Shown one piece after another: positions 6,157 to 12,532 of a stretch of DNA of 15,209 bases. The position numbers were made by a program, and so were the translations under genes. Where the stretch lies: contig JAGPIR010000008.1 in the NCBI GenBank assembly GCA_018054915.1, forward strand, positions 1 through 15,209. The letters run 5' to 3'. This DNA comes from Allobrachymonas sp. (GTDB lineage Bacteria > Pseudomonadota > Gammaproteobacteria > Burkholderiales > Burkholderiaceae_C). The notes under the pieces are model-generated. The model did no database searches and had not been told where the DNA came from. It saw only the letters and a list, made by a program, of their open reading frames with translations. Numbering within the stretch: position 1 is the first letter of the stretch; every line of letters starts with the position of its first letter.

Positions 6157-7605
6157 TCAGAGCGGCCGGCTGCGGGCCAGCGGGGGATTGCGGCTGAAAT
6201 AGCCCTGGATGCCGCGCAGCAGCGTGTCGGCCATACGTGCCTGAAAATCGGCGCTGCGCAAGCGCGACTCTTCCGTTGGGTTGCTGATGAAGGCCGTTTC
6301 CACCAGCACACTGGGGATGTCGGGCGCCTTGAGTACGGCAAATCCGGCCTGCTCCACGTGCGGCTTGTGCAGGCGGTTGATTTTGCCGATTTCACCGAGC
6401 ATGGCACCGCCCAACACCATACTGTCACGGATTTGGGCGGTGGTGCTCATGTCGAGCAAGGTGCGTTGGATCGATGCGTCGTGGCTGTTGACATTGATTC
6501 CACCAATCAAGTCCGCCGCATTTTCCTTGTTGGCCAGCCAGCGGGCGGCTGTGCTGCTGGCGCTGTTGCGGCTCAGGGCAAAAACGCTGGATCCGTTGGC
6601 TTGCGGCGTGATGAAGGCATCGGCGTGAATGCTGATGAACAGGTCGGCTTGCACGCGTCGCGCCTTTTGCACCCGCGTGTTCAGTGGCACAAAATAATCG
6701 GCATCGCGCGTGAGGAAGGCGCGCATCGGATTGTTGCCGACGCGGCTGCCGTTGATGCGTTCGGCCAGCAGACGGGCAATCCGCAATACCACGTCTTTTT
6801 CTCGTGTGCCGCTGGGGCCTACGGCACCGGGATCCTCGCCGCCATGACCGGGATCAAGTGCCACGATGATCAGCCGGTCGGTCTTGCGCGGCAACTGCAG
6901 GGATGGGGTTTCGGGTTGCACGGAAGGAGAAATCGACGGGCGGGGCGGACGTTTGGCTCCGCCGGGGTCGCGCAGGGCAATCAGGGTAGCGAGCGCGTCG
7001 TCATCCTGGGCGGAGGATGGCGATGATGCAATCTTTGTGTGGCCGCGGCTGGCAATCCAGTCGCCCAATAGGTCTGGCACGCCGGAGGCCTGTGTTTGTG
7101 CGGGAGGAACAATGCCCGTTGCTTCTTCGTGGCTGTATTGCGCCACGAGTTTTTCCAGCGGATCGGGAGTGTTGAGCGGATAAAGATCGAACACCAGCCG
7201 GTTTTTATACGCAGCCACGGGCCCGAGGCTGAATACCTGGGCATTGATTGGCTGTTTCAAGTCAATGACGAGCCGGACCACTTCGGGTGAAAATTGGCCC
7301 ACGCGGATGCGCGCCACATTCGGGTCGTCTGGTTGGAGTTTGTCGACCAGGCTGCGCAAGGCCGAGGTGAGTGCAATGCCGGCGATGTCCACGCCCAGAC
7401 GGGGCGGGTCCCGGTAAAACGTCTGGACATATTGCAACGCACCGTCTGATTCGAGTGTGATGCGGGTGTAGTCCTGGGCCGGCCACAGGCGCACGGCGAT
7501 GACTTCGGCGGCGCGCGCCAGCCGTGGCAGACCCGATGCCACGATCAGACAGGCCCATTGCAACAGTCGCCGGCGGGCGAGCCTGTAATTCCCCAAGGGC
7601 ATCAT
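6157..7605 (-). CDS. amiC: N-acetylmuramoyl-L-alanine amidase, AmiC type
   Basis: Periplasmic zinc amidase that cuts the lactoyl-alanine bond of peptidoglycan during daughter cell separation. The 482 residues contain an export signal at 1-32 with a twin-arginine-like ARRRLLQWA and an ARA cleavage site, as in Tat-exported AmiC; an AMIN septal targeting domain at about 36-143; a Pro/Ser-rich linker at about 150-243; and the Amidase_3 domain at about 246-470. Zinc ligands are H254 (DPGHGGEDPGA), E269 (TREKDVV) and H327 (ISIHADAF); the catalytic Glu is E436 (LVETAFISNP). The segment at about 345-425 between catalytic motifs is the place of the regulatory helix that EnvC/NlpD-type activators displace in this family. 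Its ATG overlaps the tsaE stop by four bases (ATGA); a second ATG follows at once. The tsaE-amidase pairing is widespread (E. coli tsaE-amiB). Confidence 0.95.
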   Translation of the reverse strand: MMPLGNYRLARRRLLQWACLIVASGLPRLARAAEVIAVRLWPAQDYTRITLESDGALQYVQTFYRDPPRLGVDIAGIALTSALRSLVDKLQPDDPNVARIRVGQFSPEVVRLVIDLKQPINAQVFSLGPVAAYKNRLVFDLYPLNTPDPLEKLVAQYSHEEATGIVPPAQTQASGVPDLLGDWIASRGHTKIASSPSSAQDDDALATLIALRDPGGAKRPPRPSISPSVQPETPSLQLPRKTDRLIIVALDPGHGGEDPGAVGPSGTREKDVVLRIARLLAERINGSRVGNNPMRAFLTRDADYFVPLNTRVQKARRVQADLFISIHADAFITPQANGSSVFALSRNSASSTAARWLANKENAADLIGGINVNSHDASIQRTLLDMSTTAQIRDSMVLGGAMLGEIGKINRLHKPHVEQAGFAVLKAPDIPSVLVETAFISNPTEESRLRSADFQARMADTLLRGIQGYFSRNPPLARSRPL

Positions 7606-8087
7606 GTCTGCAGTTCCAGGCTTTGCAGCAGGTGCATGCCGCGGGCGCTGTGTGCTTCGATGCGTGCCTGGCGGGCCGAATCATCCACCGGTTGCAACTG
7701 GATGTCCCAGTCGGGGGGGGGCAACAACGAACCGGCCTTTTCTGGCCACTCCACCAGCTTGAGTCCGGTGTCGGCTAACAGGTCGCGCAGGCCGCTATCT
7801 TCCCATTCGCGCGGGTCGTCAAAGCGGTAAAAGTCACAGTGCCAGATGGCGATTGGGGGGACGCTGTAACTTTCTGCTACCGCAAACGTCGGGCTCTTGA
7901 TGCGGCCCTGCACGCCCAGTTCCCGCAAAATGTACCGGGTCAGTGTGGTCTTTCCTGCCCCCAGATCGCCGTGCAGGAAAATGAGCATGTTGGCATCCTG
8001 CGGATGCGCGCGCCAATAGCGGGCCAGGCGCGCGGCAAAAGCAGCCGTGGCGGCTTCATTCTCCCAAACGAGGGTTTTTACAATCAT
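7602..8087 (-). CDS. tsaE: tRNA t6A synthesis ATPase TsaE
   Basis: P-loop ATPase of the TsaB-TsaD-TsaE complex that makes N6-threonylcarbamoyladenosine at position 37 of ANN-decoding tRNAs. The 161 residues are near the usual 150-160. Walker A is GDLGAGKTT at 40-48; SPTFAVAESY (65-74), the CDFYRFDD segment and LVEWPEKA (111-118) are family hallmarks. The start ATG at 8087 is preceded by AGGAAA with six bases between, a good ribosome site. Only 15 bases separate this start from the divergent queG start, so its promoter must lie inside queG. amiC follows with a four-base overlap. Confidence 0.96.
   Translation of the reverse strand: MIVKTLVWENEAATAAFAARLARYWRAHPQDANMLIFLHGDLGAGKTTLTRYILRELGVQGRIKSPTFAVAESYSVPPIAIWHCDFYRFDDPREWEDSGLRDLLADTGLKLVEWPEKAGSLLPPPDWDIQLQPVDDSARQARIEAHSARGMHLLQSLELQT
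8055..8084 (+). promoter_or_regulatory. Possible queG promoter inside tsaE start region
   Basis: TACAAT at 8079-8084 matches the -10 consensus in five of six positions, with a weak TTCATT at 8055-8060 eighteen bases upstream. Transcription would start near 8091, about 12 bases before the queG ATG. The element sits in the first codons of the oppositely directed tsaE. The weak -35 keeps this tentative. Confidence 0.35.
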
Positions 8088-8102
8088 GCAAGGTTTCCTG
8101 TC

Positions 8103-9263
8103 ATGTCCGTGACGCCCAGTCTAGATCCTGCTCCTTCGGCGCAGCGCGCAGTCCTTGCGGCTGCCGATGGTGATGGCTTATTGTCCACCATCCGTAACAC
8201 CGCAGCGGCGCTGGGATTTGGCCACATCGGCGTGGCCGGCGTGGACTTGCGCAATGCTGAGCCGGGTCTGCAGGCCTGGCTGGAGCAGGGCTTCCACGGC
8301 GGCATGCACTACATGCAGGCGCACGGTCTCAAGCGCGCGCGTCCGGCCGAACTGGTTCCGGGAACGTTGCGTGTCATCACCGCCCGCATGGATTATCTGC
8401 CTGCTGCCACGCCGGCGGACTGGCGCGAGCGGGCGCTGCAACGGTTGCAGCAGCCGGGTGAAGCGGTGATTTCGCTGTATGCCAGGGGGCGGGATTACCA
8501 CAAAGTGATGCGTGCCCGGCTGCAGCAATTGGCCGATTTCATCGAGCAAAGTGTCGGCCCCATCGGCTATCGTGTGTTCAGTGATTCCGCGCCGGTGCTG
8601 GAAGTGGAGCTTGCCAGCCGCAGCGCGCAGGGCTGGCGCGGCAAGCATACGTTGCTGCTCAATCGTGAAGCGGGCTCAACGTTCTTTCTGGGCGAGATTT
8701 TTACCGATGTGCCGCTTCCCCTGACACAGCCTGCGCCTGGGGCCGGACACTGCGGACAGTGCACCGCCTGCATTACTGCCTGCCCGACGCAGGCCATTGT
8801 GGCCCCTTACCGGCTCGATGCCCGGCGCTGCATTTCCTACCTGACGATTGAGCATGCGGGCAGCATTGACTCCAACCTGCGGCCATTGATCGGCAATCGC
8901 ATTTATGGCTGTGACGATTGCCAGCTTGTTTGCCCGTGGAACAAGTTTGCCCGGCGCAGCCCCTTGCCTGATTTCGACGAACGGCATCACCTCGGCCAGG
9001 CCACCTTGCTGGAATTGTGGCAATGGGACGAGGCCACGTTTTTGCAGCGTACGCAAGGCAGCCCGATCCGCCGCATCGGGCATGTGCGCTGGTTGCGAAA
9101 CCTGGCTGTGGCGCTGGGCAATGCCCTGCGTGGGGCCGAGGGGGCAGAAGCCGACACCATCCGGCGTGCCCTGCACCAACGCGCCAGCCACCCTGAGGTG
9201 CTGGTGCGCGAACACGTCGCCTGGGCGCTGGCGCAGACGCCCGGAGCAGACCTTCCCCTCTAA
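8103..9263 (+). CDS. queG: Epoxyqueuosine reductase
   Basis: Cobalamin and iron-sulfur enzyme that reduces epoxyqueuosine to queuosine in the tRNA wobble position, the last step of Q biosynthesis. The 386 residues contain the cobalamin-binding ARGRDYHKVMR (about 127-137), the FSDSAPVLE segment with the likely catalytic Asp161, RGKHTLLLN, and two 4Fe-4S sites: CGQCTACITACP (C217, C220, C223, C227) and C243 with CDDCQLVCPWN (C270, C273, C277). A HEAT-like tail at about 325-380 binds tRNA in this family. The start is ATG 8103, with AAGG at 8090-8093. The ORF is open further upstream, but that part overlaps tsaE antisense and is not family-like. In E. coli queG also lies next to the tsaE-amidase cluster, there in the same direction. 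Confidence 0.95.
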   Translation: MSVTPSLDPAPSAQRAVLAAADGDGLLSTIRNTAAALGFGHIGVAGVDLRNAEPGLQAWLEQGFHGGMHYMQAHGLKRARPAELVPGTLRVITARMDYLPAATPADWRERALQRLQQPGEAVISLYARGRDYHKVMRARLQQLADFIEQSVGPIGYRVFSDSAPVLEVELASRSAQGWRGKHTLLLNREAGSTFFLGEIFTDVPLPLTQPAPGAGHCGQCTACITACPTQAIVAPYRLDARRCISYLTIEHAGSIDSNLRPLIGNRIYGCDDCQLVCPWNKFARRSPLPDFDERHHLGQATLLELWQWDEATFLQRTQGSPIRRIGHVRWLRNLAVALGNALRGAEGAEADTIRRALHQRASHPEVLVREHVAWALAQTPGADLPL

Positions 9264-9266
9264 ATT

Positions 9267-9291
9267 GGCGGGTCCTGCGACAATACCCGCC
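9267..9291 (+). other. Inverted repeat after queG
   Basis: GGCGGGT (9267-9273) and ACCCGCC (9285-9291) form a perfect seven-base stem with an eleven-base loop, beginning three bases after the queG stop. There is no T-run, so it is not a convincing intrinsic terminator; it may mark or protect an mRNA 3' end. The rest of the 83-base gap up to gph shows only the ribosome site GGAGGG at 9331-9336. Confidence 0.4.
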
Positions 9292-9346
9292 TGGCGCGGT
9301 CCGCCCAGATTCGTTTTGTCTGTCATTCCCGGAGGGAAAAATCCGA

Positions 9347-10069
9347 ATGCGTGCTTCCGAAAAAAACCTTCGCCTGTTTTTCCCGGGGTGCACCCGGGCC
9401 GTTGATGTGCGGGCCGTCATGATCGATCTGGATGGCACGATGGTCAATACACTGGGAGATTTTGACCTTGCGCTCAATGGCATGCTGGCCGAGCAGCAAT
9501 GGCCGCGCGTGGAATGTTCCTTCATTGAGCGCATGATTGGCAAGGGTTCTCCCCATCTGGTTCGCCAGACTCTGTTGCATCTGGGACTGGGCCGCGATGG
9601 TGCCGTCGATGGCGCCCTGTATGAACGCGCGCACACCTGCTACCAGCAGCACTACAACCGCATCAACGGACGCGCCAGTCATCTGTATCCTGGTGTGAAG
9701 GAAGGCGTGGAACAGCTGCATGCTGCAGGCTTGCGGCTGGCCTGCATCACCAACAAGCCGACGGAGCACGCGATCGCGCTGTTGCACATGCTGGGCATTG
9801 GGCAATATTTTTCCTTCGTGCATGGTGGTGACCGTTTTGAACGCCGCAAGCCCGATCCCATGCCGCTCGTGGAAACGGCCAGAATGCTGGGGTGTGAGCC
9901 TGCCCAGACATTGATGATCGGGGATTCGGCCAACGACTCGCAGGCAGCCCATGGCGCGGGCTGCCCGGTCGTTCTGGTGCGTTATGGGTACAACCATGGG
10001 GAGCCGGTCGATCGTGTTCCTGCGCTGGGTTACCTGGAACGCCTGTCGGATTTGCGCTGTGCCGAATGA
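9347..10069 (+). CDS. gph: Phosphoglycolate phosphatase (HAD family)
   Basis: Haloacid dehalogenase-type phosphatase that removes phosphate from 2-phosphoglycolate formed by DNA repair. The 240 residues carry motif I MIDLDGTMVNT (nucleophile D27, D29), a helical cap at about 40-110, motif II CITNKPTEHA, the motif III Lys in RRKPDPMP, and motif IV GDSANDSQAA. The start ATG 9347 has GGAGGG eleven bases upstream. This leaves about 20 residues before the catalytic core, longer than many relatives; a GTG at 9407 would give a compact N-terminus but lacks a ribosome site. gph just before trpE is a common arrangement in Burkholderiales, usually with rpe in front; here queG takes that place. The exact substrate of HAD enzymes is hard to prove from sequence. 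Confidence 0.87.
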   Translation: MRASEKNLRLFFPGCTRAVDVRAVMIDLDGTMVNTLGDFDLALNGMLAEQQWPRVECSFIERMIGKGSPHLVRQTLLHLGLGRDGAVDGALYERAHTCYQQHYNRINGRASHLYPGVKEGVEQLHAAGLRLACITNKPTEHAIALLHMLGIGQYFSFVHGGDRFERRKPDPMPLVETARMLGCEPAQTLMIGDSANDSQAAHGAGCPVVLVRYGYNHGEPVDRVPALGYLERLSDLRCAE

Positions 10070-10099
10070 GCAACTCTCTGTCTGCTTCGGGGGAGTTGC
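10070..10099 (+). terminator. Hairpin at the end of gph, weak terminator candidate
   Basis: GCAACTC (10070-10076) pairs perfectly with GAGTTGC (10093-10099), starting directly after the gph stop codon. No T-run follows. It probably marks the end of the gph message ahead of the separate trp promoter, but intrinsic termination here is uncertain. Confidence 0.35.
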
Positions 10100-10145
10100 G
10101 TGCCGGTGGTAGATGCCGTGCACGCCAATTCTTTGCAATTAGACA

Positions 10146-10173
10146 TTCAAATTTCCCCCGTATTTGCTAAACT
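10146..10173 (+). promoter_or_regulatory. Candidate trp operon promoter with extended -10
   Basis: TTCAAA at 10146-10151 (four of six to TTGACA), a 16-base spacer, and TAAACT at 10168-10173 (four of six to TATAAT) preceded by TGC, giving an extended -10 TGCTAAACT. The predicted start is about 10179-10181, only two to four bases before the leader peptide ATG. No clear TrpR-like palindrome is seen across it. Confidence 0.5.
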
Positions 10174-10182
10174 GCGCCAATC

Positions 10183-10248
10183 ATGTTCTTCCACTACACC
10201 ATCACCACAGGTCAGTCAGACCGGGGAGCGTGGCCCTGGCGGGTCTGA
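10183..10248 (+). CDS. trpL: trp operon leader peptide
   Basis: A 21-residue leader peptide starting MFFHYTITTG and ending RGAWPWRV, with Trp codons at positions 17 and 19 just before the TGA stop. Its job is to be translated as a sensor, not to make a working protein. When charged tRNA-Trp is short, the ribosome stalls on the TGG codons and prevents formation of the downstream terminator. The second Trp codon and the adjacent bases form the first strand of hairpin 1:2 (10232-10240 with 10261-10270). No Shine-Dalgarno is visible before the ATG, and the predicted transcript start is only two to four bases away, so translation may be leaderless or nearly so. Two Trp residues among 21, placed together before the stop, directly upstream of an alternative-hairpin terminator and trpE, make the call strong. 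Confidence 0.85.
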   Translation: MFFHYTITTGQSDRGAWPWRV

Positions 10249-10310
10249 ATGGCCCGTTGTGCCAGGGGCCTGTGCGCCCGTGGCAATCGATTGATGGTGG
10301 CGCCTGCCAC
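10232..10310 (+). promoter_or_regulatory. trp attenuator: pause hairpin and antiterminator segments
   Basis: Segment 1 (10232-10240, GGCCCTGGC, over the Trp codons) pairs with segment 2 (10261-10270, GCCAGGGGCC, one bulged G), with CGGG/CCCG (10240-10243/10253-10256) as a possible inner helix. Segment 2' (GTGGCA, 10280-10285) pairs perfectly with segment 3 (TGCCAC, 10305-10310). That pairing uses the same bases segment 3 needs for the terminator, so the 2':3 and 3:4 forms exclude each other. Confidence 0.7.
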
Positions 10311-10352
10311 TTACCGCGTTTCGCGGAGTTGACGTTGGCAGGCATTGTTTTT
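10302..10352 (+). terminator. trp attenuator terminator (3:4 hairpin)
   Basis: GCCTGCCA (10302-10309) pairs perfectly with TGGCAGGC (10336-10343), closing a smaller hairpin CCGCG-TTT-CGCGG at 10314-10326. It is followed by the T-rich ATTGTTTTT to 10352. This is a Rho-independent terminator about 90 bases before trpE, and its 5' arm overlaps the antiterminator segment. Confidence 0.8.
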
Positions 10353-10360
10353 CCGGATCG

Positions 10361-10412
10361 TTGCCAGCGCTGTGCACGCATGAGACACAGCCACGTCTTG
10401 ATTGGATGGCAA
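10361..10412 (+). promoter_or_regulatory. Second hairpin between attenuator and trpE
   Basis: TTGCCA (10361-10366) pairs with TGGCAA (10407-10412), enclosing GCTGTG (10369-10374) paired with CACAGC (10386-10391). It lies between the terminator and the trpE ribosome site AGGTGGA (10423-10429). Its first arm is also complementary to the 3' arm of the terminator (TGGCA 10336-10340), so it could take part in refolding. Confidence 0.4.
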
Positions 10413-10439
10413 TAGTCCTTGCAGGTGGAATGTCTTTCG

Positions 10440-11942
10440 ATGATGACCGAACTTGAATTCAACAGCCTCGTGGCGCAGGGATACAACCGCATCCCGTTGA
10501 TGCTCCAGGCGTTCGCCGATCTTGAAACCCCGTTGTCGCTTTATCTCAAGCTGGCCCACGCCGAGTATGGCGGGGCCAACAGCTTTCTGCTTGAGTCGGT
10601 GGTAGGCGGTGAACGCTTTGGCCGCTACAGCTTCATTGGCCTGCCAGCGCGCACGCTGCTGCGCGCTGGCGGCTTTGGCGCGAAAGCCCGCACGGATGTG
10701 GTGACCGATGGCCGTGTGGTCGAGAGTGCGCTGGGCAATCCGCTCGACTTCATTGCCCAATACCAGCAGCGCTTCAAGGTGGCGCTCACGCCCGGATTGC
10801 CGCGCTTTTGCGGCGGACTGGCGGGGTATTTCGGCTACGACGCGGTGCGCTATATCGAGAAGAAGCTGGAAAATACCTGCCCGCCGGACGAGCTCGCAAC
10901 GCCCGACATCCTGCTGCTGCAGTGCGAAGAAGTGGCGGTGATCGACAACCTTTCCGGCAAACTCTACCTGTTGGTGTACGTCGATCCGGCTCAACCCGAG
11001 GCATACAGCCGCGGCAAGCAGCGGCTGCGCGTGCTCAAAGAGCGACTGGGCCAGCCCGCCATGCCGCCCGCTGCCGGCGTGTTCAGAAGCGAGCCGGTGC
11101 AGCGCAGTTTTTCCAAGGAAGATTATTTGAAGGCCGTGGAGCGGGCCAAGGCGCTGATTGCAGCGGGTGACTTTATGCAGGTGCAGGTGGGACAGCGCTT
11201 GCAAAAACGCTTTGCGGCGCACCCGCTCAATCTGTACCGGGCGTTGCGTTCGCTCAATCCCAGTCCGTATATGTACTACTACCATTTTGGTGACTTCCAG
11301 GTGGTGGGGGCCTCGCCCGAAATTCTGGTGCGGCACGAGCGCGAAGCCAGCGGGGCTGAATCCATCACCATCCGGCCGCTGGCCGGCACCCGCCCGCGTG
11401 GTGCCACACCCGAACAGGACAAGATCATTGAGCAGGAACTGGTGAATGACCCCAAGGAGCGCGCTGAGCATGTCATGTTGATCGATCTGGCACGCAACGA
11501 CATTGGCCGCATCGCAAAGGCTGGTAGCGTCAAGGTGACAGAATCCTTTGTGGTCGAGCGTTACAGCCACGTCATGCACATCGTCAGCAACGTGCAGGGT
11601 ACGCTGAAAGACGGCATGAGCAATATGGACGTACTCAAGGCCACTTTCCCGGCGGGCACCCTCAGCGGCGCGCCCAAAGTGCATGCCATGGAGCTGATCG
11701 ACCAGCTCGAACCCGTCAAGCGCGGCATTTACGGCGGCGCATGCGGCTACCTCAGCTACGCAGGCGACATGGACGTGGCCATCGCGATTCGCACCGCTAT
11801 CGTTAAAAACGGTACGCTGTATGTGCAGGCCGCCGCGGGAGTGGTGGCCGACAGCATTCCCGAAATGGAGTGGAAAGAAACCGAGCACAAGGCCCGCGCC
11901 CTGCTGCGCGCGGCTGAACTGGTGGAGGAGGGGCTGGAATGA
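10440..11942 (+). CDS. trpE: Anthranilate synthase component I
   Basis: Large subunit of anthranilate synthase; converts chorismate to anthranilate using ammonia from TrpG. The 500 residues fit the family. The N-terminal LLES (about 50-53) within SFLLESVVGGERFGRYSF matches the region that binds feedback-inhibiting tryptophan. The C-terminal chorismate-binding domain carries IRPLAGTRPRG (about 311), DPKERAEHVMLIDLARND, FPAGTLSGAPK (about 403) and YGGACGYLSY (about 430). ATG 10440 is followed by a second ATG at 10443, and MTELEF from 10443 resembles how relatives begin; the ribosome site AGGTGGA at 10423-10429 suits 10440 slightly better. A TTG at 10419 is open but precedes the ribosome site. 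Expression is likely governed by the upstream attenuator. The stop overlaps trpG by four bases. Confidence 0.97.
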   Translation: MMTELEFNSLVAQGYNRIPLMLQAFADLETPLSLYLKLAHAEYGGANSFLLESVVGGERFGRYSFIGLPARTLLRAGGFGAKARTDVVTDGRVVESALGNPLDFIAQYQQRFKVALTPGLPRFCGGLAGYFGYDAVRYIEKKLENTCPPDELATPDILLLQCEEVAVIDNLSGKLYLLVYVDPAQPEAYSRGKQRLRVLKERLGQPAMPPAAGVFRSEPVQRSFSKEDYLKAVERAKALIAAGDFMQVQVGQRLQKRFAAHPLNLYRALRSLNPSPYMYYYHFGDFQVVGASPEILVRHEREASGAESITIRPLAGTRPRGATPEQDKIIEQELVNDPKERAEHVMLIDLARNDIGRIAKAGSVKVTESFVVERYSHVMHIVSNVQGTLKDGMSNMDVLKATFPAGTLSGAPKVHAMELIDQLEPVKRGIYGGACGYLSYAGDMDVAIAIRTAIVKNGTLYVQAAAGVVADSIPEMEWKETEHKARALLRAAELVEEGLE

Positions 11943-12526
11943 GCGCGCACAAAGTCCTGATAGTGGACAACTACGATTCATTCACCTACAACATCGTGCA
12001 GTACTTCGCTGAACTGGGCGCCGAAGTGCTCGTGTACCGCAATGACGCAATCACGCTGGACGAACTGGACAAGCTGTTTCAGCAAGGGGCGTTCGACCGT
12101 TTGTGCATTTCACCCGGCCCCTGCTCGCCCAACGAGGCGGGCATTTCGGTGTCCGCCATCCAACATTTTTCCGGCAGGCTGCCAATTCTGGGTGTTTGTC
12201 TGGGTCATCAGGCCATCGGCGCGGCCTTTGGTGGCGCCATCATCCGTGCACAGGAATTGATGCATGGCAAGACCAGTGTCATCACTACCACGCAGACCGG
12301 CATATTCCGCAACCTGCCGCGCCAGTTCACGGTCAACCGCTACCATTCGCTGGCGATTGAACGCAGCACTTGCCCTGATGTGCTGGAGATCACGGCCTGG
12401 ACGGACGATGGCGAAATCATGGGCGTGCGCCACAAAATGCTGGATATTGAAGGCGTGCAGTTCCATCCCGAAAGTATCCTCACCGAACATGGGCACGCCA
12501 TGCTCAAAAACTTCCTGGAGCGTTGA
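11939..12526 (+). CDS. trpG: Anthranilate synthase component II (glutamine amidotransferase)
   Basis: Class I glutamine amidotransferase subunit that supplies ammonia to TrpE. The 195 residues are the expected length for an unfused TrpG. The start IVDNYDSFTYN, the SPGPCSPNEAG loop, the nucleophile Cys87 in GVCLGHQAIG, and the His176/Glu178 pair in QFHPES make up the complete catalytic triad. The start ATG 11939 overlaps the trpE stop as ATGA, the usual coupling for equimolar subunits. Like other dual-use subunits it may also serve 4-amino-4-deoxychorismate synthase (PabA role), but nothing here tests that. There is no fusion to trpD. Confidence 0.97.
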   Translation: MSAHKVLIVDNYDSFTYNIVQYFAELGAEVLVYRNDAITLDELDKLFQQGAFDRLCISPGPCSPNEAGISVSAIQHFSGRLPILGVCLGHQAIGAAFGGAIIRAQELMHGKTSVITTTQTGIFRNLPRQFTVNRYHSLAIERSTCPDVLEITAWTDDGEIMGVRHKMLDIEGVQFHPESILTEHGHAMLKNFLER

Positions 12527-12532
12527 GTCATC

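Noticed and set aside
7839..8102. Upstream extension of the queG frame by 88 codons.
   Set aside because: It overlaps tsaE antisense; queG homologues begin near the ATG at 8103, which has a ribosome site.
9382..9398. CCCGGG-gtgca-CCCGGG hairpin inside the gph N-terminus.
   Set aside because: It is a short GC palindrome within coding sequence with no T-run after it on the plus strand; likely chance.
10311..11981. A 556-codon open frame on the minus strand across trpE.
   Set aside because: It is antisense to an unmistakable trpE, has a composition rich in His, Gln and Ala without family motifs, and arises from the GC-rich codon pattern.
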